Below are positions 17,050-25,124 of a stretch of 64,000 bases of DNA, one piece after another. Each line of letters begins with the position of its first letter. Position 1 is the first letter of the stretch. The DNA lies in IMG/VR virus record IMGVR_UViG_3300042291_000666, positions 54,326 through 118,325 of that record. One strand, 5' to 3'. A program made the translations under genes and the position numbers. The stretch is from a virus. The notes beneath the pieces are model-generated. The model saw only the letters and a program-made list of their open reading frames with translations. It made no database searches and was not told the origin of the DNA.

Positions 17050-17469
17050 ATGTCATTACCATTAAGTGGACCTTTAAGCTTTTCAGAAATAGCTAGTGTA
17101 GTAGGTGTTGGTTCACCTTACTCATTAAACACTATGTCAGCTAATGCTGGATTTGGATCACCAGATTCAGTATCTGAATTTTATGGTTATGGTCCTGGTG
17201 GTTTGATATTATTTTATAGAACTTTTGATTATGGATTTAATCCAAATGAACAGTGTTTTAATAATTGTAATACAGAAGTTTATCATAATGGGGTAAATCC
17301 TTTACCTAGTCCGGGTGATACTGTATATGAAGATCCTGGAGGTAATTTTCCAATACAACCGGGTGGTGTATATTGGGGTATGAGTGAAATACAATATGAA
17401 CCGGCTTTTATAACTTTTAGCACTATATCAAAAAGTCAAGGTGTAGTAGATACTTTAGGATTATGTTAA
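17050..17469 (+). CDS. Small virion protein with an LPLSGPLSFSEI / SVSEFYGY module
   Basis: The protein has 139 residues. The first 50 (LPLSGPLSFSEIASVVG, then SLNTMSANAGF, then SVSEFYGY) form a short module I have seen at the N terminus of many phage and Bacteroidota surface proteins, usually before a variable domain. The remaining 90 residues are such a domain: beta-rich, Gly/Pro-rich and with paired Cys. It lies between two of the short paralogues in the fibre cluster and probably belongs to the fibre tip or adhesion apparatus. No enzyme motif. Confidence 0.5.
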   Translation: MSLPLSGPLSFSEIASVVGVGSPYSLNTMSANAGFGSPDSVSEFYGYGPGGLILFYRTFDYGFNPNEQCFNNCNTEVYHNGVNPLPSPGDTVYEDPGGNFPIQPGGVYWGMSEIQYEPAFITFSTISKSQGVVDTLGLC

Positions 17470-17489
17470 TGTAAATAAATTAAAAAAAT

Positions 17490-17825
17490 ATGACAAAATA
17501 TATTTGGGATTGTAGTATGATTGAGGTTTTACCAACCTTAGAAACATATACTAATGTAGTGTGTAAAGTACATTATAAAGTAACATGTATTGATGATGAA
17601 GATTTATCTGAGTCACCAAAGTCAGTTGATAAACTGGGTATGCAAATATTAAATACAGATAATATAACTGATTTTGTTAATTTTGAAGAATTAACAAATG
17701 ATGATGTTACTGTTTGGGTAAAAGCAGGACTTGGTGAAACCCGTGTTTCTGATATAGAATTAAAACTTAAAGCTAGATATGATAGTATGACTGGCTCATA
17801 TATTACATCTATTAATAAAGATTAA
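17490..17825 (+). CDS. Small fibre-module protein, paralogue 2
   Basis: The protein has 111 residues. It has the same layout as the 16723 product: YIWDCSMIEVLPTLETYTNVV, a second strand VCKVHYKVTC, then FVNFEELTNDDVTVWVKAGLG. Sequence identity is low but the order of aromatic and LT...V.W positions is kept. It is separated from the third copy by five bases. Probably a fibre accessory or assembly protein; the role is not known. Confidence 0.55.
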   Translation: MTKYIWDCSMIEVLPTLETYTNVVCKVHYKVTCIDDEDLSESPKSVDKLGMQILNTDNITDFVNFEELTNDDVTVWVKAGLGETRVSDIELKLKARYDSMTGSYITSINKD

Positions 17826-17830
17826 TAGTT

Positions 17831-18298
17831 ATGAAAAAACCAATTGCTAAAAAAGTTGCTGCAAAAAAGGAAGTAGCAAAAAAAGAAGTAGTAGAAAAGA
17901 AACCTATTGTTAAAACTCCTGTTAAGAAAGTTAAAACAATAAGTAAAATTGTAAAACCTCTATTTATAGAGGAACCAATTATTGAGATTAATTATAGTTG
18001 GGATATTGAAAGTATTGAAATCAATAACCTAACTAATGTTATTTCTCAAATAACCTATGAATTTATAGGTATTCTTATTGATCAAACACATACAATAAGT
18101 GGTACAATAGTAGTACCTAAAATCATTGATACTCATAGTAAAGTAGAAACAAGTGACTATAAGACCTTAACAAAACAAGAGATTATAGATTACATTATAA
18201 GCAAAGTATCTGAAAGACACCTGGATGTGATGAAAGATATGATTATCCAAAACTTCAAGGGAACTAAAATAATTGATAAAACTTTTTGGAAATCCTAA
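17831..18298 (+). CDS. Small fibre-module protein, paralogue 3 with Lys-rich N-terminal tail
   Basis: The protein has 155 residues. The first 45 are almost only Lys, Val, Ala, Glu and Pro (KKPIAKKVAAKKEVAKKEV), a disordered basic tail that could bind DNA, RNA or an acidic partner. After it comes the same module as in the two preceding copies: YSWDIESIEINNLTNVIS, ITYEFIG, then YKTLTKQEIIDYIISKV. A member of the small paralogous set with an added tail. Confidence 0.5.
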   Translation: MKKPIAKKVAAKKEVAKKEVVEKKPIVKTPVKKVKTISKIVKPLFIEEPIIEINYSWDIESIEINNLTNVISQITYEFIGILIDQTHTISGTIVVPKIIDTHSKVETSDYKTLTKQEIIDYIISKVSERHLDVMKDMIIQNFKGTKIIDKTFWKS

Positions 18299-18314
18299 AT
18301 AAGTTATATATTTG
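18285..18314 (+). promoter_or_regulatory. Candidate Bacteroidota sigma-A type promoter before the 94-residue gene
   Basis: TTTG (18285-18288, inside the end of the preceding gene) and TATATTTG (18307-18314) are spaced 18 bases apart. This is close to the -33 TTTG / -7 TAnnTTTG arrangement. ATG 18350 follows 35 bases later. Confidence 0.4.
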
Positions 18315-18349
18315 TAACATAATTTAAAAACAATTTAAAATCAATAAAA

Positions 18350-18634
18350 ATGGCAAAGACAAAGTTACCACAAGAAGAAGCTGTTGAAGTTAAAAAACTT
18401 ACAGTAGAAGAACTAGAAAACCTAGTTGATGTTCAACAAAGAATTAACAATATTACCTTAAACTTAGGTAATGCTGAATTGGCTAAACAATCAATGTTAG
18501 CTGAATATTCTAAAGTGAAAGCGGAATGGGATGTAGTTGCAAAAACATTAGAAGACAAGTATGGTCAGGTTAATGTTAACCTATCTGATGGTTCAATTGC
18601 ACCAATTGACCCTTCAGCTAACCCATTAGGGTAA
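18350..18634 (+). CDS. Small coiled-coil protein of the tail module
   Basis: The protein has 94 residues. An acidic start is followed by one long amphipathic helix (about residues 18-70, VEELENLVDVQQRINNITL, then LAEYSKVKAEWDVVAKTLEDKYG). A short beta tail (VNVNLSDGSIAPID) ends it. Small helical proteins with this ending occur beside structural genes in other phages, but I cannot assign a role. It has its own candidate promoter and a hairpin terminator downstream, so it is a monocistronic unit. Confidence 0.55.
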   Translation: MAKTKLPQEEAVEVKKLTVEELENLVDVQQRINNITLNLGNAELAKQSMLAEYSKVKAEWDVVAKTLEDKYGQVNVNLSDGSIAPIDPSANPLG

Positions 18635-18637
18635 ACC

Positions 18638-18726
18638 CTCTATACATAAATATTTTATAAAAAATTTTATAACTGAACTTTTCTTGTTTGGTTATAAAAT
18701 TTTTTGTATATTATAATTGTATAGAG
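18638..18726 (+). terminator. Nested hairpin, AT-rich terminator
   Basis: The inner stem AAAAAATTTTATAAC (18659-18673) pairs perfectly with 18691-18705 over 15 base pairs, ending in a T run. An outer 9-base-pair stem, CTCTATACA (18638-18646) with TGTATAGAG (18718-18726), encloses it. The two stems compete with or stabilise each other around the promoter-like motif at 18703. Confidence 0.65.
18703..18712 (+). promoter_or_regulatory. Shared AT-rich promoter-like motif TTTGTATATT (second copy)
   Basis: It is identical to 9462-9471 and 35465-35474. It overlaps the end of the hairpin and lies 51 bases before ATG 18764. Confidence 0.35.
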
Positions 18727-18763
18727 CACAACAAACTATTACATTATAGTAAAAAAAATATTT

Positions 18764-20908
18764 ATGATACCAACAAATTCAAGTAATACAACAAACGGAT
18801 GTGATAGTATTTCATCTAATTGTGTCATTTGGCAAGGCCCGGATATTAGTTGTATAAACCTATGTAATGGTGATACAATTAGTGATGTAACAGCTAAATT
18901 AGCTGAACTAGTATGTTCATTAATTGAAGATGGGGTAGCTGCTAATCCAAACTTAACAGGATTAGACATGTCATGTCTTAATATACCTGGTACAACACCT
19001 ACTACTTTAGTACCTGTTTTACAGGAAATGATTAATGCTATATGTGCAGAAAATTCACCAGTAGGACCTACTCCAGAATACATTAAACAAAACTTACCTA
19101 TGATGACTTTACCTGCGTGTTTAGTCTACAATGATCCATCAGGTAATCCAGTAACACAATTACGTTTAGATAACTTTACTCTTTTAATAGCAACTAAAGT
19201 TTGTGATATACTTGCAGTAATAATAACTATCAATACAACATTAACCAATTATAATACTAGATTAACAATATTAGAAGCATGTGTATTACCATGTACAGGA
19301 ACTACAGCAGAAACGCAAGTTGTTCCTACATGTATAATTAATGTTGGTCAATTAACAGATGTGTCTGTTTTATTACTTGCTTTAGAAGTAAGATATTGTG
19401 CATTAGAAACAGCAGTAGGTTTACCTGCAGCAATTAATGCAACAATTTCTCAAGCATGTATATTGTCAACTACAACTACATTAGCTAATCCAGCAGTATC
19501 ATATGGTTCAGAAATAGGATGGAATAATACTCCTGTTAATTTAGCACAAACAGTTCAAAACATGTGGATTGTATTGTGTGATATGTATGAAGCTGTTTCA
19601 AGCATTCAAACTAACTGTTGTCCTTCAGGATGTGAAAGTGTAACCTTTGGTTATAACACATCAAATATATTAGCTAGCAATGGCACAATAACAGGTCTTA
19701 ATTTTAACTTCCAAAATACATCAGGTAACGGTTCTGTTATACCAGCAACATTTAATGATTGTGCTGGTAGTACAATTATTACTGTTAGAGATAGTAATAA
19801 CGTTACAGTTACAAGTACAGTAAGTGTTGCAGCTTTACAAAATTCTGCAGGTGGTGCTACTATATCATTACCAGGTTTAAACACATATGGTCCTTTAACT
19901 ACAAGTGTAGCATTTTGTGTTACAGATGGTAGAGATACATGTAGTGATACAATAATTAAATCAGTTGCAGGAATCATTCCATGTGTATTACCAATTATGA
20001 GTGCAATTACAGAGACAGGTGCTACTGTTACATTTACCAATTCATTAGGCTTATCAGCTGTTTATGTAATTGATATCCTTAATGCTTCAACAAATCTTGT
20101 TGTAGCTACATATACACAAAATAACCCTGGACCTACAGTTACTCATGCATTTACAAGTTTAGGTGCAGGAACACAATATATAACTAGAGTAACTGTACAA
20201 ATTGGTGGTGAAACACGAATCTGCCCTAATACAGCAGCATTTGAAACAACAGCAAATATTCCTGTTATTACTACTATTACAGAAATAAATATATGGTTTG
20301 ATAATTCAGGATCTATGGATCAAACATTAGCACCATTAAATACTATGAGAGATACATTGTTAAAAGATTGTATAGGACCTATTTATGGTTATGATCCATT
20401 AGTACCTGGTAGTGATGCATTATATAATACCAGAGTAAAAGTTTTAAATATGTTTGATACTGGTTGGAATTATAATGAAAGATTTGTACAATGTCTTGCT
20501 ACACCAAGAAACTTTGATAGAGCTCCAGATACTACAGTAAATCAAGTACTTAATCTAACGTTTGCAGATGAATCTGATGATTATGGAGCAACTACAACAT
20601 TTAGTAATACTGTAATAGCTGCACAATATGCAACTGATATTGCTACATTAAGAACTAATTTTACAGCAAGTCCTTTTATAAAAGGTGTTGCTTTTCAAGT
20701 AAATACAGGACCAGGTAGTTACCCAGGATTTAGATCTTTAACGCAAGCAACTTTTGTGAATACGGGTATTTATACACCTAACGCTAATATTAGTAATTTA
20801 CCTGCATTTACTTATGAATTAGATGTAACTGCTGCTTCAACTCCAGCATATTACTTAACTAAAGTTGGTGAAGGATTAACTACTTTAGGATTTGCTATTT
20901 CATGCTAA
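18764..20908 (+). CDS. Large adhesion-type virion protein with C-terminal von Willebrand A-like motif
   Basis: The protein has 714 residues. The N-terminal 290 residues are Cys-rich (about twenty cysteines, many near Gly/Pro/Asn) and mix helices with beta parts. Residues about 290-400 look like an Ig-type beta domain, and about 405-495 like a fibronectin III domain. From residue 508 a region begins with INIWFDNSGSMDQ, a DxSxS MIDAS start (Asp513, Ser515, Ser517) typical of von Willebrand A domains. The later MIDAS acidic residue is not obvious (VAFQVNTG where LVTDG would be expected), so metal binding is uncertain. It lies alone between two hairpin terminators, consistent with a surface adhesin. 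Confidence 0.6.
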   Translation: MIPTNSSNTTNGCDSISSNCVIWQGPDISCINLCNGDTISDVTAKLAELVCSLIEDGVAANPNLTGLDMSCLNIPGTTPTTLVPVLQEMINAICAENSPVGPTPEYIKQNLPMMTLPACLVYNDPSGNPVTQLRLDNFTLLIATKVCDILAVIITINTTLTNYNTRLTILEACVLPCTGTTAETQVVPTCIINVGQLTDVSVLLLALEVRYCALETAVGLPAAINATISQACILSTTTTLANPAVSYGSEIGWNNTPVNLAQTVQNMWIVLCDMYEAVSSIQTNCCPSGCESVTFGYNTSNILASNGTITGLNFNFQNTSGNGSVIPATFNDCAGSTIITVRDSNNVTVTSTVSVAALQNSAGGATISLPGLNTYGPLTTSVAFCVTDGRDTCSDTIIKSVAGIIPCVLPIMSAITETGATVTFTNSLGLSAVYVIDILNASTNLVVATYTQNNPGPTVTHAFTSLGAGTQYITRVTVQIGGETRICPNTAAFETTANIPVITTITEINIWFDNSGSMDQTLAPLNTMRDTLLKDCIGPIYGYDPLVPGSDALYNTRVKVLNMFDTGWNYNERFVQCLATPRNFDRAPDTTVNQVLNLTFADESDDYGATTTFSNTVIAAQYATDIATLRTNFTASPFIKGVAFQVNTGPGSYPGFRSLTQATFVNTGIYTPNANISNLPAFTYELDVTAASTPAYYLTKVGEGLTTLGFAISC

Positions 20909-20938
20909 CTTTTAACAAATAAAAAAAATATTAAAAAA

Positions 20939-21499
20939 ATGGGATGTAATTGTTCAAAATGTAGTAGTAGATGTGGTTGTGCTGATACAGCATTAACTAA
21001 TCCATGTACATATACTGACTGTAGTGTTGGTAGTGAAAGATGTGATGATGTACAATGTGCAGAATGCGTTAGTTATTGTGGTACTTCTTTTCAAATAGGA
21101 AACCCTGGGACTTTATTACAAATAAATAAAGGTGAAAGACTTGATTCTATTATACAGAAATTTGCTATGATACTATCTAATGGTTTAGGCGCATGTACAT
21201 CTAATGATGTTCAACATGATCCATTCAATGTATATGCTGGTGTTATTACAAGTGGTACAGCATCAATATTGTGGAATGGTACTTGGAGTGGAGGCACTGG
21301 TGTTAATATTTATTATAATACACAGATTGCTCCTGGAGCATGGGTTTTAGCTAATCCAGCACCAATTGTACCAACTATATTTAATTATACAATTACAAAC
21401 CTTTTAGCTAGTACAGCATATAAAGTAAAAGTAGTAAGTGTTGGTAACTCATCAGCATGTAAACCAATAGAAATACTATTCTCTACACTAGCAGTATAA
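20939..21499 (+). CDS. Cys-rich protein with C-terminal fibronectin III-like domain
   Basis: The protein has 186 residues. The first 48 hold about fourteen cysteines (MGCNCSKCSSRCGCAD, then CDDVQCAECVSYC), either several disulfides or a metal cluster. Residues about 60-85 form an oligomerisation-type helix (LDSIIQKFAMILSNG). The last 90 residues look like a fibronectin III domain (SILWNGTWSG, then YNTQIAPGAWVLAN, then LLASTAYKVKVVSVG). The same FnIII style occurs in the preceding 714-residue protein, so the two probably form one surface structure. A strong terminator follows. Confidence 0.55.
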   Translation: MGCNCSKCSSRCGCADTALTNPCTYTDCSVGSERCDDVQCAECVSYCGTSFQIGNPGTLLQINKGERLDSIIQKFAMILSNGLGACTSNDVQHDPFNVYAGVITSGTASILWNGTWSGGTGVNIYYNTQIAPGAWVLANPAPIVPTIFNYTITNLLASTAYKVKVVSVGNSSACKPIEILFSTLAV

Positions 21500-21552
21500 C
21501 ATTAAAAAAAACAACAATAGTGGCGGTTTGTTGGTTTTCTGTCACAGGCGTT

Positions 21553-21590
21553 GAAAGAGGCTGGGGTAACTCAGTCTCTTTTTTTTTAAA
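21553..21590 (+). terminator. Strong terminator with GUAA tetraloop
   Basis: AGAGGCTGGG (21556-21565) pairs CTCAGTCTCT with two G-U pairs and a GNRA-type GTAA loop, followed by T9. A smaller stem (CAACAA with TTGTTG, in 21510-21535) precedes it. Confidence 0.9.
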
Positions 21591-21651
21591 TAAACCTGTA
21601 ATATTATAATAAAATTTTTACATTTACATAATTAATTTTAAAAAAGATTCT

Positions 21652-22857
21652 ATGAGTTATTTAAAAAATAAAATACTTGAGTCATTAAAATGGAAGAAAT
21701 CACCGGCTTACTGTGCATCAAGACTAGGAATATCAGAGGAAGAATATATTAAGGTTAAAGAACAAATATCAAATAAATTTAAAAAATCTTCTTACAGACA
21801 AAACCCAGCAATAGCTGAATCTGTAGACTTAGAAAAGGGTCAATCAACAATATCAGGTTCATTTACATATGAACCAAAATCAGCAGAAGAGATAATCAAA
21901 CTTTTAAAAATTGATACAAAGGTTTGGAAATTATCACAATATTGGAATAAACAAATGGGTGACCATTGGAGAGTTTCAGCTTTAATAACTAAAATTAAAG
22001 AAAACAGCAAAGAAGATTTATTAGTAAATTTACTAAACAATTGGAAACCAAAGGTTTATAAAACAACTTCTATAAATAAATCTTATGACTCTAATAAAAC
22101 AGATGTTTGTGGAGTAATCTCTTTACAAGATATTCATTTTGGAAAACAAGGAAATGAAACCATTGATAAAGATTTTGAAGATACAATTAAAAATTTATTG
22201 AATAAAGGGGTAGCATCACATAATATAAAAGTATTATATTTTGTTGTTGGTGGAGACTTAATCAATATGGATACTTTTGCTGGTACAACAACAAGTGGAA
22301 CTCCTGTTGATAATTGTATGTCTGCAACAGATGCTTATATGCAAGCCTTTGATGCAATGCATTGGGCTGTAAATTATATAAAACAATACTGTGAAGAACT
22401 TGTAGTAGTGTATGTTCCGGGTAATCATGATAGGTTATCTTCTCACCATTTAGTACATGCCTTATCTAAATCTATTTATAATGATGGAGATATAACATGG
22501 GATATAAAATATGAAGAAAGAAAGGTTCATGTATGGCACAATAATTTCAATGCCTTTGAGCATGGAGATAAGACAAGTAAAAACAATCCATTAATATATG
22601 CATCAGAATACGCTAAAGAATGGGGTAGCACAACAAACAGAACTCTATATAAGGGTCACATCCATACTGACAGAAAAGTTGAGTATATGACCTCTAATGA
22701 GACAGCAGGTTTTATAGAAAAGACTTTACCTAGTTTAGGCAAGACAGACTATTATCACTATAGCAACAAGTATGTTGGTAATAGAAGATCAGGAAAATTG
22801 GAACTGCAAGATCCAGTTTTAGGAAATATATGTGAATTAACTCATCAATCAATATAA
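21652..22857 (+). CDS. Calcineurin-like metallophosphoesterase
   Basis: The protein has 401 residues. Residues 1-40 look like a small helix-turn-helix (CASRLGISEEEYIKVKEQI). Residues 150-345 hold the full metallophosphatase set: DIH (Asp160, His162), GGD (Asp202), GNHD (Asn258, His259, Asp260), a later EHGD, and GHIH (His336, His338). These residues bind two metal ions and cleave phosphodiesters or phosphomonoesters. Relatives include SbcD/Mre11-type nucleases and many phage phosphatases. The substrate cannot be read; DNA is plausible because of the N-terminal HTH-like part. It starts a unit after a strong terminator and is followed by ring-protein genes, so it might be packaged. Confidence 0.85.
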   Translation: MSYLKNKILESLKWKKSPAYCASRLGISEEEYIKVKEQISNKFKKSSYRQNPAIAESVDLEKGQSTISGSFTYEPKSAEEIIKLLKIDTKVWKLSQYWNKQMGDHWRVSALITKIKENSKEDLLVNLLNNWKPKVYKTTSINKSYDSNKTDVCGVISLQDIHFGKQGNETIDKDFEDTIKNLLNKGVASHNIKVLYFVVGGDLINMDTFAGTTTSGTPVDNCMSATDAYMQAFDAMHWAVNYIKQYCEELVVVYVPGNHDRLSSHHLVHALSKSIYNDGDITWDIKYEERKVHVWHNNFNAFEHGDKTSKNNPLIYASEYAKEWGSTTNRTLYKGHIHTDRKVEYMTSNETAGFIEKTLPSLGKTDYYHYSNKYVGNRRSGKLELQDPVLGNICELTHQSI

Positions 22858-22897
22858 AGAAGCAACTTAAATTTCATTAAGTGGTCTTTTTTTTGTA
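22855..22897 (+). terminator. Intrinsic terminator after the phosphoesterase gene
   Basis: ACTTAA (22866-22871) pairs TTAAGT (22878-22883), with an extra AGA/TCT below, followed by T8. The shared AT-rich motif TTTGTAAATT (22892-22901) begins inside the T run. Confidence 0.6.
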
Positions 22898-22915
22898 AAT
22901 TATAAATATACGTGT

Positions 22916-23482
22916 ATGATAAACAATTTTAAAAAACCAGATTTAAAAGCATCAAGATATAGAGAAAAAAGATTAGGTATATTAAATGAAGAAACAATAA
23001 AAGAATTTAAAGAAAAAAAACCTTTATATTCTAGTATAGATAATGATAAATTAAAAAAAATAATAAAGCTTTATAATATAAATTTATGGCAAGCAGTAAT
23101 AAAAAATAGAGATGGTGTTGAATTACCTGATTCATTAGGATACTTGTTTATTGGAACATGTCCTTCTTCTAAGACGGTAAATACAAACTATGCACTATCT
23201 CAACAATATGGTAAAGTCTTACAAAACAAAAATTGGGAAACTGATGGTAATTTAGGAAAGATATTTTATACTAACTGGTCAACTAAATATAGATTTAAAA
23301 ATAGGGAGTTATGGAGGTTTGTAGCTTGCAGAGAATTTAAAAGAGCGGTAGCTAAAACCTACCCAGAAAGCTGGACTAAATATGTTGTGATGAAAAACAA
23401 ATATAGAGTTGCTCATTTATATGATGTAAATACAGAAGAAACCAAAAAGGAATTAGAGTTTTATAATGAATTTGAAACATAA
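22916..23482 (+). CDS. Conserved tail-module protein of unknown function
   Basis: The protein has 188 residues and is very basic (many Lys and Arg). The start ATG 22916 gives a reasonable N terminus in an AT-rich leader. The C-terminal part has alternating aromatics (FYTNWSTKYRFKNRELWRFVAC, then YPESWTKYVVMKNKYRVAHLYDV). I recognise no domain. It is five bases before a ring-type tail gene, so it belongs to the tail or neck unit. Basic charge suggests contact with DNA or with an acidic partner. Confidence 0.5.
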   Translation: MINNFKKPDLKASRYREKRLGILNEETIKEFKEKKPLYSSIDNDKLKKIIKLYNINLWQAVIKNRDGVELPDSLGYLFIGTCPSSKTVNTNYALSQQYGKVLQNKNWETDGNLGKIFYTNWSTKYRFKNRELWRFVACREFKRAVAKTYPESWTKYVVMKNKYRVAHLYDVNTEETKKELEFYNEFET

Positions 23483-23487
23483 ACAAA

Positions 23488-24165
23488 ATGTCACAGATAA
23501 TAATAGGAGAAGCAATATCAAGAATAAGAGGTCAGGTAAAAGCTGAGGTTCAAGATTCTTTTGTTACAGATAGATATATTTACAGTTTAATAGAAAAGTT
23601 TGCTCAAGTTTTAATGAGGAGACAAGACTCATTAAACAAATTAATGAAATTCAACTCTGTATGGAAGGCTCTTCCGTATATTGAATTAATTGATGTAGAT
23701 AAAGTAGAAGCAGGTTGTTCTGGAATAACTAGTGGATGTACAATCAAACGTACAAAATTAAGATTACCTTCTATGATTGAAGGTTATTGGGGACCACTTA
23801 TACGTACTGTGACTTCAATAGATGCTTCACAAGAACTTCAAGCAACATATCCTGGAACATATACATCCATGACTAAAACAACATCTTTTAAATATAATAG
23901 AACAAAATATTTTTGGTGGTTAGATGGATATATTTATTCACCTAATATTGAATGGGATGCTATTAGAGTTGAGGGAGTATTTAATGATGATATTACTAAA
24001 TGGAATTGTGATGAAAAAGATGATTGTACGCCTAGATATAAACAACCAATGTATATACCTGAAGCAATGTTTGCAGAAATTGAATCTCAAATCATAAACA
24101 TTATGATGAATACAATGAAGGTACCAAGTGAAGATTCTGATAATAAACAAAACATAAATAGATAA
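23488..24165 (+). CDS. Tail ring / adaptor protein
   Basis: The protein has 225 residues. The start is helical (ISRIRGQVKAEVQDSFVTDRYIYSLIEKFAQVLMRRQDSLNKL). A beta region with a Cys pair, YIELIDVDKVEAGC, follows, then a Trp/Tyr-rich stretch (KYFWWLDGYIYSP), and a C-terminal helix ends in a polar tail. The pattern fits the crAss-like ring or tail-tubular proteins that stack below the portal. It overlaps the next gene by one base (TAATG), typical of translational coupling between subunits made in equal amounts. Confidence 0.6.
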   Translation: MSQIIIGEAISRIRGQVKAEVQDSFVTDRYIYSLIEKFAQVLMRRQDSLNKLMKFNSVWKALPYIELIDVDKVEAGCSGITSGCTIKRTKLRLPSMIEGYWGPLIRTVTSIDASQELQATYPGTYTSMTKTTSFKYNRTKYFWWLDGYIYSPNIEWDAIRVEGVFNDDITKWNCDEKDDCTPRYKQPMYIPEAMFAEIESQIINIMMNTMKVPSEDSDNKQNINR

Positions 24166-25106
24166 TGAGCGTATCACATAAATATAGAACATTCAGTCAG
24201 TTATATGAAGATGTTGCAGTTGACTTTACAACTTATTCATTAGAAGGAATGATTGAACCACAGCAATTAATTAAAGTTGCTACTAGAATTAATTATGAAC
24301 TTGGTTTAAAAATACACAGAACTAAAGAAACTATAATTGATGTAGAACATGGTAGAGCTCAATTACCTAGAGATTTTGCATATATCAATTATGCATTTCT
24401 TTGTGGTGAATATCACATTAATGCAACAATGCCATCTGGTACTCATGTTGAAACATTTAATGATGTACCATATGTACCGGCACCTGGTGAAGTTGCTGCG
24501 TGCAGTACAGGAGAAGGATGTGCTGATGTATGTGTAGTTAAAACATGTGAAGATAAAAACAGTTACCAATTAGTTCAGAGAATTTCTCCAAATCAATTTA
24601 GAACTTATAGTACGTGGACTGAATTAAGAATCCAAGATATAAATCAGAAGAGTTGTTTTTGTCCTGATTTGGCAGCACAAGCTCCAGACATTGCGCAAAT
24701 AGTTGATGGTTTTTTAATTACTAATTTTACTAGCGGTAGAGTTTATATAAGTTATCAAGGAGCTATGGAATCACCTGATGGAGATTTATTAGTTCTTGAT
24801 CAACCTCTTTGTAATGAGTATTATGAATATGCATTGAAACAAAGAATATTAGAAAATATGATTTGGCAAGGTGAACAAATGGCTCCTCAATTACAATTAG
24901 TTGAATCACGTTTAAGACCTGCAAGAAATAATGCATTATCATTTGTAAATACACCAGATTTTGCTGAAATGCAAAAAGTCTTTATAATGAATAGAAGAGC
25001 TCAATATCATAATTATTATAATATGTTTATGAGTCATGCTCCTTATAATCCAAGACTTCATAGAGGAGTTAATACATCTAGTAGTATTAACAATCCTACA
25101 CACTAA
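24165..25106 (+). CDS. Tail ring / tail-tubular-like protein
   Basis: The protein has 313 residues. It begins with a helical domain (YRTFSQLYEDVAVDFTTYSL), followed by a strand set (ETIIDVEHGRAQLPRDFAYINYAF). A Cys-rich insert occupies about residues 105-135 (CSTGEGCADVCVVKTC). The C-terminal helical region (NEYYEYALKQRILENMIWQG, then ARNNALSFVNTPDFAEMQKV) resembles crAss-like and T7 gp11-like tail proteins. It is coupled upstream by a one-base overlap. It is followed at 18 bases by the giant tail protein, as in other crAss-like genomes where ring and muzzle genes adjoin. Confidence 0.65.
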   Translation: MSVSHKYRTFSQLYEDVAVDFTTYSLEGMIEPQQLIKVATRINYELGLKIHRTKETIIDVEHGRAQLPRDFAYINYAFLCGEYHINATMPSGTHVETFNDVPYVPAPGEVAACSTGEGCADVCVVKTCEDKNSYQLVQRISPNQFRTYSTWTELRIQDINQKSCFCPDLAAQAPDIAQIVDGFLITNFTSGRVYISYQGAMESPDGDLLVLDQPLCNEYYEYALKQRILENMIWQGEQMAPQLQLVESRLRPARNNALSFVNTPDFAEMQKVFIMNRRAQYHNYYNMFMSHAPYNPRLHRGVNTSSSINNPTH

Positions 25107-25124
25107 TAAAAGAATTAAACTATT

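Noticed and set aside
17831-17950. Lys/Val/Ala-rich repeat as a CRISPR-like or satellite repeat
   Set aside because: The DNA is a low-complexity coding tail (AAAAAAG-type codons) without spacers or unit repeats.
24163-24167. Programmed frameshift at the TAATG overlap (also at 31221-31225)
   Set aside because: There is no slippery heptamer or downstream pseudoknot; stop-start overlap explains coupled translation.
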